A stretch of DNA of 38,202 nt. Origin: a virus. The stretch lies in IMG/VR virus record IMGVR_UViG_3300010354_000225, positions 1-38,202 of that record; one strand, given 5' to 3'. The translations under genes were made by a program, and so were the position numbers. Below, piece by piece: positions 28,378 to 34,262 of this stretch (within the stretch, counting starts at the first letter, position 1; each line of letters starts with the position of its first letter). Below the pieces are notes generated by a model that saw only the letters and a list, made by a program, of their open reading frames with translations, was not told the origin of the DNA and ran no database searches.

Positions 28378-28493
28378 TTAACGTGATGTGAAGGATTCAG
28401 ATGCTTATAGATATTCTTTTAGAAGTGCACTTCGATTAGGATATACGGCAAAGGGTACTGCATAACCCATGTATTGCAGTGGTATCACGTTAA
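28378..28493 (+). ncRNA. Structured RNA with a perfect 10-bp closing stem
   Basis: TTAACGTGAT (28378-28387) pairs with ATCACGTTAA (28484-28493). Inside are a palindrome GAAGTGCACTTC and ACTGCA/TGCAGT. It ends 7 nt before the permuted tRNA-like element. No coding potential and no known family. Confidence 0.6.
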
Positions 28494-28500
28494 ACAATTT

Positions 28501-28690
28501 AGAATGTTTACAGCAACTAAACAACAACTATCGGTTCGATTCCGATACTCCCCTCCATGGACATACTGTGACCACTCGTTGTATCCACGTTAAGCGCTTA
28601 ACGACGTTAATGGATGAACTCAGTATGTCTTTGATGGGGAGTATGGCAAGGTGCCGCTAAGAGCAATCTTAGCTTTCCCCAAACATTCTG
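28501..28690 (+). ncRNA. Putative circularly permuted tRNA-like RNA (element F)
   Basis: Closing stem AGAATGTTT (28501-28509) / AAACATTCT (28681-28689), linker ACAGCAACTAAACAAC. Then T-arm ATCGG-TTCGATT-CCGAT, acceptor 3' strand ACTCCCC and T-CCA (28547-28557). Downstream, after a GACATACTG/CAGTATGTC hairpin, come acceptor 5' strand GGGGAGT (28636-28642), AT, D-arm GGC-AAGGT-GCC and an arm GCTAAG-AGCAAT-CTTAGC. The acceptor halves pair perfectly in permuted order. The anticodon loop is only 6 nt and lacks U33, so decoding is doubtful. Confidence 0.7.
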
Positions 28691-28712
28691 TTAAATAATA
28701 TAGGAGAGCAAA

Positions 28713-28940
28713 ATGCGCGATAGAGCTTTTCGACGGTTTCAAGAATTCAAGAAGAAGAAATGGGTTCAGAAGGTATTTGCTAAATGGCGACCACTTGACG
28801 AAACATCTATTGGCATCCACGCACATACCCCTCATCTTTGTTCTTGCTATATGTGTGGCAATCCACGCAAGTGGTGGGATCAAAAGACCATCCAAGAGAA
28901 GAAGATGGATGACTTCTACAAAGCTACTGATGAAGAATAA
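28713..28940 (+). CDS. Small zinc-ribbon-like basic protein
   Basis: 75 residues, AGGAGAG before the ATG. Basic N-terminus RRFQEFKKKKWVQKV and a CSCYMCGNPRKWW segment; the CxCxxCGNPR motif is found in many small phage and bacterial proteins of unknown function. Two bases before the start of tRNA-Ser(GCT). Confidence 0.75.
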   Translation: MRDRAFRRFQEFKKKKWVQKVFAKWRPLDETSIGIHAHTPHLCSCYMCGNPRKWWDQKTIQEKKMDDFYKATDEE

Positions 28941-28941
28941 T

Positions 28942-29029
28942 GGTGCGCGGGCAGGACGGTAATGCAGCAGATTGCTAATCTGTAACACCTGTGAAGGTGT
29001 ACTGAGTTCGACTCTCAGGCGCACCGCCA
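28942..29029 (+). tRNA. tRNA-Ser (GCT)
   Basis: Acceptor GGTGCGC/GCGCACC, anticodon loop TTGCTAA, long variable arm ACACCT...AGGTGT, T-loop TTCGACT, G-CCA end. Confidence 0.95.
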
Positions 29030-29044
29030 AAATATTTTTTCATT

Positions 29045-29079
29045 AGGGGGTTTACATTCCCTGTCTGATAGCTTATATT
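29045..29079 (+). promoter_or_regulatory. Phage promoter (TTTACA-17-TATATT)
   Basis: AGGGGG, TTTACA (29051-29056), 17 nt, TATATT (29074-29079), leader ACTACTATCAACAACGGAGA. Confidence 0.86.
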
Positions 29080-29106
29080 ACTACTATCAACAACGGAGAC
29101 TATAGA

Positions 29107-29310
29107 ATGTACAACTGCGTCGAATCTGCACGTATTGCTGGTGACCTTGCTTTCCACATTCTTTTTACTGACATAGATAAGCTTAGCATGAATGAAGCAG
29201 AGGACAAGATCGCTTGCGATATCCTTGCAGGTTTCCTTCCTCCGTTGACGCAAGAAGAAGTAGATCTTGCATTTAAAATTATTAAAGATCTGAAAGCAGA
29301 TTACGCTTAA
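29107..29310 (+). CDS. Small hypothetical protein
   Basis: 67 residues, ACGGAGAC before the ATG. MYNCVESARIAGDLAFHILF then acidic helices. No family recognised. Followed by tRNA-Pro 6 nt after the stop. Confidence 0.72.
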   Translation: MYNCVESARIAGDLAFHILFTDIDKLSMNEAEDKIACDILAGFLPPLTQEEVDLAFKIIKDLKADYA

Positions 29311-29316
29311 GATTTT

Positions 29317-29393
29317 CCGGGTGTAGCTCAGTTTGGTAGAGCGCTTGGTTTGGGACCAAGATGCCGTGGGTTCAAATCCTGCCACCCGGACCA
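29317..29393 (+). tRNA. tRNA-Pro (TGG), copy 2
   Basis: Acceptor CCGGGTG/CACCCGG, anticodon loop TTTGGGA, T-loop TTCAAAT, encoded CCA. Confidence 0.95.
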
Positions 29394-29399
29394 AGATTT

Positions 29400-29464
29400 A
29401 GGATCGGTTCAGCAAACAAAAACGCTAAATCGTATTGGATGTCTTAGCGGACAAAACGATCCTG
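29400..29464 (+). ncRNA. CAGCAA element E2 (short form)
   Basis: Closing stem AGGATCG/CGATCCT then G, 5' linker GTTCAGCAAACAAAA, inner stem CGCTAA/TTAGCG with a 15-nt loop, 3' linker GACAAAA. Nearly the same as E1 outside the inner loop. A late promoter box starts 2 nt after its stem. Confidence 0.78.
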
Positions 29465-29472
29465 TATAAATA
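29465..29472 (+). promoter_or_regulatory. T4-type late promoter box TATAAATA
   Basis: TATAAATA directly after element E2, as after element D. It lies 41 nt upstream of the membrane protein gene. Confidence 0.7.
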
Positions 29473-29512
29473 AAGTCTGTATGAATATTGTAATTAACAA
29501 AAAGGTTCTAGA

Positions 29513-29779
29513 ATGGACGAAAATAAAGAAATTATTGCAGACGATACCTTAAAGAACTTACATGCGGATCTAGTTAAAAAAGGTGATAAAGTAGCAGTGC
29601 ACTTCACCTATTGGTTTGCATGGTTCTGGGGCGTAATTAGCGCAATCTATTTCTTCGCAGTGACATTTATCTCAGTGCCACCAGCTGGAGAAAACTTTGC
29701 TAATATCATCCTAGGCTTCTTGCTTGGTACCGCTGTTTCTACTATCATTAACTTCTTCTTTGGTAGTAGCGAGAAATAA
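29513..29779 (+). CDS. Small two-TM membrane protein, holin candidate
   Basis: 88 residues. Charged N-terminus, TM1 YWFAWFWGVISAIYFFAV, TM2 NIILGFLLGTAVSTIINFFF, short charged end GSSEK. The layout and late promoter fit a holin or similar lysis protein. An endolysin lies about 1.2 kb downstream. There is no specific family motif, so this is a guess from topology. Confidence 0.55.
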   Translation: MDENKEIIADDTLKNLHADLVKKGDKVAVHFTYWFAWFWGVISAIYFFAVTFISVPPAGENFANIILGFLLGTAVSTIINFFFGSSEK

Positions 29780-29857
29780 GGCCCGATAGCTCAGCTTGGT
29801 AAGAGCGCGAGTCTCTAAAACTCACGGTCGCGGGTTCGAATCCCGCTTGGGCCACCA
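29780..29857 (+). tRNA. Amber suppressor tRNA (CTA)
   Basis: Acceptor GGCCCGA/TTGGGCC, D-arm GCTC/GAGC, anticodon stem GAGT/ACTC with 7-nt loop CTCTAAA: U33, then CTA, then AA. T-arm GCGGG-TTCGAAT-CCCGC, A-CCA encoded. The anticodon pairs with UAG. All other parts are canonical, so it should be functional. Which amino acid it carries is not evident. Confidence 0.92.
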
Positions 29858-29860
29858 CTA

Positions 29861-29984
29861 ATTCGACGTTATAAGTAACCTATGAGAGTAACCGAGACAA
29901 CTCATGAATTCTTATATTAGCCACGGAACATGCTGGTAAAACCGATAAAAAACCTTCTCAGGTTGTGCATGTTTGGAGTCGAAT
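29861..29984 (+). ncRNA. Structured RNA after the suppressor tRNA
   Basis: ATTCGAC (29861-29867) pairs with GTCGAAT (29978-29984). Inside are GTTA/TAAC, ATGAG/CTCAT, AACATGC/GCATGTT and AACC/GGTT stems, making a multi-branched fold. No coding potential. Confidence 0.55.
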
Positions 29985-29999
29985 ACCTATCGAAAAAGG

Positions 30000-30077
30000 G
30001 TTTGTAGTAGAGAGTGACAAACCAGAAACCCTGCGGCTGATGCCAATACCCATTCAGATCGTCTGTTAGGTCACTCA
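30000..30077 (+). other. Overlapping alternative stems
   Basis: GGTTTGT/ACAAACC competes with AGGGTTT/AAACCCT, and GAGTGAC (about 30013-30019) pairs with GTCACTC (30070-30076). Mutually exclusive pairings of this type can act as a switch. It directly precedes the leader ORF at 30099. Confidence 0.45.
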
Positions 30078-30098
30078 CATTTAACAAAGGAGAACGCT

Positions 30099-30119
30099 AT
30101 GAAAGAATTCCATTCGTAG
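30099..30119 (+). CDS. Six-codon leader ORF ending in UAG (MKEFHS)
   Basis: A strong AAAGGAGA ribosome binding site sits 6 nt before ATG AAA GAA TTC CAT TCG TAG. If UAG is read through, translation continues ITKPP and stops at TAA (30135-30137), inside the 5' strand of the hairpin that covers the next ribosome binding site. It therefore looks like a regulatory leader peptide; this is an inference from layout. Confidence 0.5.
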   Translation: MKEFHS

Positions 30120-30132
30120 ATTACTAAACCAC

Positions 30133-30180
30133 CCTAATTGGGTCTAACATTATGAAGCTAAACTGAATAACCCAATTAGG
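30133..30180 (+). promoter_or_regulatory. 11-bp hairpin sequestering a ribosome binding site
   Basis: CCTAATTGGGT (30133-30143) and ACCCAATTAGG (30170-30180) are exact complements with a 26-nt loop. The 3' strand includes AGG of the AGGAG ribosome binding site for the gene at 30189. There is no T-run, so it is not a terminator. Confidence 0.7.
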
Positions 30181-30188
30181 AGAATAAA

Positions 30189-30620
30189 ATGTCTGTAGAA
30201 CTTAAAATTAAATCCAAACACCTTTCCGAAGAAGCTCGCATTATCCGTTTTGAAGAGCGCAAATTTCGTAAACAAGTTGATTGGTTGAAGACCCATCAGC
30301 AAACTTACGATAAAGAACATGCCACTATGATGTCGTTAAAACAGCATCGCCGCTGGGACGTTCGTAACGAGAATCGAGCTACCTTCCTTGCTCGTACGTA
30401 TCTTGCTGGTAAAGATTACAAGACTGTTGAACATAAGTGTAACGATCTTGTTGTGTTGCGTTGCTACATCTTTCCACGTCTGTGTGAAATGGTTAACAAA
30501 TATGGACCACCAGCTCAGAAGCTAAGCAAGAAGTTTAATAGAGAACGTAATCGTTATGAGTATGATCCAGAGCTCTGGAAAGAACATGAAAAGAAAGTAT
30601 TGTCCTGGCTAGGACTTTGA
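30189..30620 (+). CDS. Basic hypothetical protein under leader control
   Basis: 143 residues, very Lys/Arg-rich, mostly helical (EERKFRKQVDWLKTHQQ, KLSKKFNRERNRYEYDPELW). Suggests RNA or DNA binding. No family recognised. Its ribosome binding site is partly held in the hairpin described above. Confidence 0.72.
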   Translation: MSVELKIKSKHLSEEARIIRFEERKFRKQVDWLKTHQQTYDKEHATMMSLKQHRRWDVRNENRATFLARTYLAGKDYKTVEHKCNDLVVLRCYIFPRLCEMVNKYGPPAQKLSKKFNRERNRYEYDPELWKEHEKKVLSWLGL

Positions 30621-30628
30621 TATATACT
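30600..30628 (+). promoter_or_regulatory. Sigma70-like promoter (TTGTCC-17-TATACT) for a non-coding RNA
   Basis: TTGTCC (30600-30605), 17 nt, TATACT (30623-30628). The expected start, about 7 nt later, falls close to the first base of element H at 30632, which supports a dedicated small-RNA promoter. Confidence 0.6.
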
Positions 30629-30631
30629 ATT

Positions 30632-30719
30632 TGGATGGATACTGCAACCAAGCACAGTGTAAGTAATTACACATTGGCAAAAGGTTAGATAGTGTCGACG
30701 AGGTCCACAGACCATCCAG
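30632..30719 (+). ncRNA. CAGCAA-like element H
   Basis: Closing stem TGGATGG/CCATCCA (7 bp) then G. The 5' linker ATACTGCAACCAAG matches the family linker with TGCAAC for AGCAAC, and the 3' linker is CACAGA. Inside is a GTGTAA-GTAA-TTACAC hairpin. It is a more distant member, placed right behind a promoter. Confidence 0.6.
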
Positions 30720-30836
30720 TCTTTAATTTGTGGATAGTAAGCGATAACGAAGCTAACCCGCCTTACACTATGGCGAAGCGTTCCTTGGCTCCGGCTTTAT
30801 GGATCAGTGTGACAGCTCGGAGAGACGAGCACTTAT
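30720..30836 (+). other. Non-coding spacer with hairpins
   Basis: No gene. Partial stems include ATAGT...ACTAT and a clear GCTCG-GAGAGA-CGAGC hairpin just before tRNA-Gly. Function unknown. Confidence 0.4.
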
Positions 30837-30909
30837 GCGGGTGAGGCTATGGTAGCCAACCAGCCTTCCAAGCTGTAGGAGACCAGTTCGATTCTGGCCA
30901 CCCGCTCCA
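30837..30909 (+). tRNA. tRNA-Gly (TCC)
   Basis: Acceptor GCGGGTG/CACCCGC, anticodon loop CTTCCAA, T-loop TTCGATT, T-CCA end. Confidence 0.95.
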
Positions 30910-30931
30910 ATCATATTTCATAGGGGCTCAT

Positions 30932-31828
30932 ATGGATTTTTTCAAAGAAGAACATCTTGCAGCTATGATTCCTGGCAATAAAAATGCTTCCGCATGGTAT
31001 AAAGCCATGACGGAACTTTTTCCTAAGTACGAGATTAATACTCCAAACCGTATTGCTGGTTTCATCGCACAGTGCGCGCACGAAAGCGCGAACTTTACTG
31101 CACTTGAAGAAAATTTAAATTATAAAGAAGAAACACTTCTAAAAGTGTTTGGTCGTTACTTTGGTACTGGTGCTGGTAAGCGTGATGCAAAAGAGTATGC
31201 TCGCAACCCAGAGAAGATCGCTAACTATGTCTATATGGATGAATTCCGTAAGTCAAAGATGGGTAACGTAAAAGAAGGTGACGGCTGGAGATTCCGTGGC
31301 CGTGGTCTGAAGCAACTTACCGGTCGTGATAACTATACCGCCTTTGGTAAGTCTGTTGGTATGACTGCAGAAGAAGCAGCTGAATATGTTGCAACCGAAA
31401 AGGGTGCTATCGAAAGTGCTTGCTGGTTCTGGGGTAATAAGAAGCTCAATGCAATCGCAGACACTGGTGATATCGTCAAGATGACTAAGATTATTAATGG
31501 TGGTGATATCGGTCTTGCTGATCGCCAAAAGCGCTGGGAAGGTGCACTTGCAATTCTCGGTGGTAAGGTAAGCTTAAGCGCTGCTGCACCCGCTGCAAAA
31601 GCTGCTGCTCCTGCTGCTCCTGTTGCAAAAGTTGCTGAGCCAACTACCGTTAAGGTCGGTTCAAAAGGTAAAATCGTTGAGAAACTCCAGGCAGCTTTGA
31701 ATCTGAAAGCTGATGGGGATTTTGGTCCTGCTACTGAAGCAAAACTAAAGGAATGGCAGACCCGCAATGGTCTTACCGCCGATGGTATTGCTGGACCAAA
31801 AACTTTGGCGCGCCTAGGTATTAAGTAA
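30932..31828 (+). CDS. Endolysin: GH19-type lysozyme with C-terminal peptidoglycan-binding domain
   Basis: 298 residues. The N-terminal domain has FIAQCAHESANFTALEENLN (catalytic Glu region of GH19 chitinase-like lysozymes), WRFRGRGLKQLTGRDNY and ACWFWGNKKLN. An Ala/Pro linker near residues 215-235 leads to a PG_binding_1 domain, VKVGSKGKIVEKLQAALN through GDFGPATEAKLKEWQ to GIAGPKTLARLG. It cleaves the glycan strand of peptidoglycan for lysis. No signal peptide, so it needs a holin, possibly the one at 29513. Confidence 0.92.
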   Translation: MDFFKEEHLAAMIPGNKNASAWYKAMTELFPKYEINTPNRIAGFIAQCAHESANFTALEENLNYKEETLLKVFGRYFGTGAGKRDAKEYARNPEKIANYVYMDEFRKSKMGNVKEGDGWRFRGRGLKQLTGRDNYTAFGKSVGMTAEEAAEYVATEKGAIESACWFWGNKKLNAIADTGDIVKMTKIINGGDIGLADRQKRWEGALAILGGKVSLSAAAPAAKAAAPAAPVAKVAEPTTVKVGSKGKIVEKLQAALNLKADGDFGPATEAKLKEWQTRNGLTADGIAGPKTLARLGIK

Positions 31829-31861
31829 ATAAAAGGTGATACATACTAGTGTATCACCAAT

Positions 31862-31937
31862 GCCGGTATAGCTCAGTTGGTAGAGCAGTTGCCTTGTAAG
31901 CATCAGGTCCGGGGTTCGAACCCTCGTGCCGGCACCA
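31862..31937 (+). tRNA. tRNA-Thr (TGT)
   Basis: Acceptor GCCGGTA/TGCCGGC, anticodon loop CTTGTAA in a stem GTTGC/GCATC with one T-T mismatch, T-loop TTCGAAC, encoded CCA. Last tRNA of the array. Confidence 0.92.
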
Positions 31938-31954
31938 TTATTAAGGAATAGTTT

Positions 31955-32554
31955 ATGGCTAATTTTGATTTAGAAAGAGTTCTCGGAAGATTCGCCCATT
32001 ATTCTTACGTCTCTGGAAAAACCTCCTTATCTGAAAGTCTAAGATCAAATCAACTGAAAAGTAAGAAGTGGTTAGTATACGAGATTACTAAGTTTAAGAC
32101 CAAGTTTAAAAAGGTTGCTGTTCTTGGTAGTTGGAATTCGGTTCTATTATACGAACTCATGAGTGATAAAGCAAAAGTAGATTCCTGGGACTTCTTTGAT
32201 CTAGATCAAACTGCTCATGATAGTCGTGATCAGTATTTTATTCATAATCAAATGAAAATGAACTATAACAGTTTTACCCTTGATGTAACGCAGCTGTTCG
32301 ATAAACCAGAGATAGCACAATCTTATGATTTGATTATTAACCCTTCATGTGAACACATGACCGATCTTACTGCTATTGAAGGGCCTATGTACGCCTTAAC
32401 ATCAAACAATTATGTGACTGTAAAAGATCATATTAATACAATCGGTCACCACGAGGATCTGGCTGTTAAGAATGGTATAAAGAATGTACTATACCAAGGC
32501 ACCCTGAAACTGCCTAACTACGAAAGATATTGTGTAATAGGATATGCAAAATGA
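31955..32554 (+). CDS. Class I SAM methyltransferase-like phage protein
   Basis: 199 residues. KKVAVLGSWNSVLLYELM is a motif-I-like Gly loop, WDFFDLDQTA an acidic motif II, and DLIINPSCEHMTDL a motif-IV-like segment. Seen as a putative methyltransferase in T4-like phages; the substrate is unknown. The stop overlaps the next ATG. Confidence 0.68.
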   Translation: MANFDLERVLGRFAHYSYVSGKTSLSESLRSNQLKSKKWLVYEITKFKTKFKKVAVLGSWNSVLLYELMSDKAKVDSWDFFDLDQTAHDSRDQYFIHNQMKMNYNSFTLDVTQLFDKPEIAQSYDLIINPSCEHMTDLTAIEGPMYALTSNNYVTVKDHINTIGHHEDLAVKNGIKNVLYQGTLKLPNYERYCVIGYAK

Positions 32555-32778
32555 GTGATCTTTTTGACTTCGGATTTACTGCTGTAAACGAAGATGAACT
32601 ATCTGCAGTAACAGTCGAAGAGCTTCAATCTAGACTTGATAAGTTATATAAAGCTATGATTCCTCTACTCAATAATCTAAAAAAGAATCCGGATAAAGAC
32701 TATATATTATGGCCTGATCGATTAAAGAAGGTCGAAGAATTCGAATCCCATCTCCGTAAGATATACGAGGGTAATTAA
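32551..32778 (+). CDS. Conserved small acidic T4-like phage protein
   Basis: 75 residues from the ATGA overlap. FDFGFTAVNEDEL and PLLNNLKKNPDKDYILWPDR are conserved in many T4-like phages; function unknown to me. The C-terminus is helical. Confidence 0.72.
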   Translation: MSDLFDFGFTAVNEDELSAVTVEELQSRLDKLYKAMIPLLNNLKKNPDKDYILWPDRLKKVEEFESHLRKIYEGN

Positions 32779-32984
32779 TGTTTACTGCAATGATCCTGGC
32801 TTGTGCCTTAGATATGAATGGGGAGGAGATGTGCATCGTCTTCTCATCGGGGTATGTATCATATTCCATAGAAGAGTGTGCAGAAGACCTAAGCTTAGGT
32901 TATGGATTCGTGAAGGAAAAGGGATGGGAGATACGAGCCTATGAGTGTTATGACTGGACGAAAAGAAAAGGTTCATCACTCTGA
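32778..32984 (+). CDS. Small cysteine-containing protein, possibly exported
   Basis: 68 residues, GAGGG before the ATG. The N-terminus MFTAMILACALDMNGEEMC is moderately hydrophobic, and Cys residues are spread through the protein (ACA, MCI, ECA, ECYDW), resembling small periplasmic phage proteins. Not assignable. Followed by a terminator. Confidence 0.62.
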   Translation: MFTAMILACALDMNGEEMCIVFSSGYVSYSIEECAEDLSLGYGFVKEKGWEIRAYECYDWTKRKGSSL

Positions 32985-32987
32985 TTT

Positions 32988-33022
32988 AGGCGGTTTACAA
33001 CCGCCTTTTTTTATGGTAATAT
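32988..33022 (+). promoter_or_regulatory. Terminator hairpin that contains a promoter -35 box
   Basis: AGGCGGTT-TAC-AACCGCCT followed by seven T forms a rho-independent terminator. Its apex supplies TTTACA (32994-32999), and 17 nt later TAATAT (33017-33022) gives a -10 for the downstream YkuK-type gene. One sequence thus ends one transcript and starts the next. Confidence 0.78.
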
Positions 33023-33047
33023 GTAGGGGTAAGGAAAGGAATAAATC

Positions 33048-33527
33048 ATGTTTACCCAGAAGCAAATCGAAGAAATTGTAGACTTACTGGTTACTCTGAA
33101 CAGCAACACCAAGATCTATCTTGGCTGTGACTCTGTTCGATACTTTAAAGAGTCGGAACAAGCGCCTTATGCGCGCTTTGCAACAGTGCTTATCATTCAC
33201 AAGAATGGTAACTCAGGTTGCCGTATCTTCTCAAATGTATCACACGAGCGTGACTTCGATTTAAAGAAGAACCGTCCGAAGATGCGTATGATTAACGAAG
33301 CCCGCAAAGTTTGCGAACTCTATAATCAAATTGCACCATTTGTTGACGAGTTCGAAGTGGAAATCCACCTGGACGTAAACACTGACCCGAAGCATGGTTC
33401 AAACTGTGCAGCTACCGAAGCTGCTGGTTACGTTCTTGGCTCTACTGGTATCGAACCAAAGCTTAAGCCACACGGCTTCGCAGCTAGCTATGGTGCAGAT
33501 GGTGTAGCACATGGGAGAGGCGTATAA
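33048..33527 (+). CDS. YkuK/DUF458-type RNase H-fold nuclease
   Basis: 159 residues. IYLGCDSVRYF (catalytic Asp of the RNase H fold), ATVLIIHKNG, KKNRPKMRMINEARKVCELY, EVEIHLDVNTDPKHGSNCA and AASYGADGVAHGRG match the YkuK-type predicted RNase H-like nucleases. The activity in phages is unknown; RNA cleavage is plausible. AAGGAAAGG upstream of the ATG. Confidence 0.82.
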   Translation: MFTQKQIEEIVDLLVTLNSNTKIYLGCDSVRYFKESEQAPYARFATVLIIHKNGNSGCRIFSNVSHERDFDLKKNRPKMRMINEARKVCELYNQIAPFVDEFEVEIHLDVNTDPKHGSNCAATEAAGYVLGSTGIEPKLKPHGFAASYGADGVAHGRGV

Positions 33528-33676
33528 TGCGGCTCTCCGATTACTGTTTATGCTTCATTGCAGCTGATTTAATTAGTTCGGGGTTGGTTAATCTCAACCC
33601 CGTTACCTTTGTGGTCGGGGTCGCTGCATACTTTTCGTGGGAAAGACTTAGAACTATGGGGGATATCAATGAGTAA
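33527..33676 (+). CDS. Very small membrane protein
   Basis: 49 residues starting in a TAATG overlap. MRLSDYCLCFIAADLI then VTFVVGVAAYFSW form one or two hydrophobic stretches, so probably an inner-membrane peptide. Overlaps the next gene by 8 nt. Confidence 0.6.
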   Translation: MRLSDYCLCFIAADLISSGLVNLNPVTFVVGVAAYFSWERLRTMGDINE

Positions 33677-33881
33677 AAGTCCGAATCTATTCCAAAGAAT
33701 CTTCGAAGATTACTATGTAGTCGAGATTTATATCAAAGGGTCAAAAACACCCAAGACTTTCCATATGAGATACATCAAAAGAATAGATAACAACACCCTT
33801 CGAGGTAAACTACTCGACGGCCATGAGATTGTCTATTGCACAGACGAACCATTTGACTATTACATTAAAAAGATCTATTGA
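33669..33881 (+). CDS. Small hypothetical protein
   Basis: 70 residues, starting MSKSPNLFQRIFEDYYVVEI, with GGGGGATATC upstream as the ribosome binding region. Beta-rich and basic (TPKTFHMRYIKRIDNNTLRG). No family recognised. Confidence 0.7.
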   Translation: MSKSPNLFQRIFEDYYVVEIYIKGSKTPKTFHMRYIKRIDNNTLRGKLLDGHEIVYCTDEPFDYYIKKIY

Positions 33882-33892
33882 TAAGGTGATAC

Positions 33893-34234
33893 ATGAAAGC
33901 TGGTAAAGTATGGGGAACGACCGAACTCATTGAAGCAAACGGTGCTTTAGAGTTTCATCGTATTGAAATGAATAAAGATGGTACGTGTTCGAAGCATCTA
34001 CATGAATTCAAATGGAACGGATTCTACGTAGAATCTGGTTCAATGCTTATTCGTGTCTGGCAGAAAGACTATGATCTAGTTGATACTACTATCCTAAATG
34101 CTGGGGATTATACTAAGGTTAAGCCAGGTCTATATCATCAGTTTGAATGTTTGGTCGATGGGGTAGCTTATGAACTCTATTGGGCAGAGTTTAATCATAA
34201 TGATATTAAACGTGAAACTGTAGGTCATAAGTGA
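33893..34234 (+). CDS. Cupin-domain protein
   Basis: 113 residues, AAGGTG before the ATG. KHLHEFKWNGFYVESGSMLI is cupin motif 1 (HxH...E...G) and LNAGDYTKVKPGLYHQFEC is motif 2 (PxxxH). Single-domain cupins of T4-like phages are of unknown substrate; metal binding by the His residues is likely. Confidence 0.8.
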   Translation: MKAGKVWGTTELIEANGALEFHRIEMNKDGTCSKHLHEFKWNGFYVESGSMLIRVWQKDYDLVDTTILNAGDYTKVKPGLYHQFECLVDGVAYELYWAEFNHNDIKRETVGHK

Positions 34235-34235
34235 A

Positions 34236-34262
34236 ATAGGGGGTTTACAAATGGCTTATATT
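34236..34262 (+). promoter_or_regulatory. Promoter remnant now serving as ribosome binding site
   Basis: AGGGGG TTTACA (34244-34249) followed only 7 nt later by TATATT (34257-34262), against 17 nt in the other copies. The ATG of the next gene lies in this shortened spacer, and the GGGGG run stands 7 nt before it in the place of a Shine-Dalgarno sequence. Confidence 0.65.
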
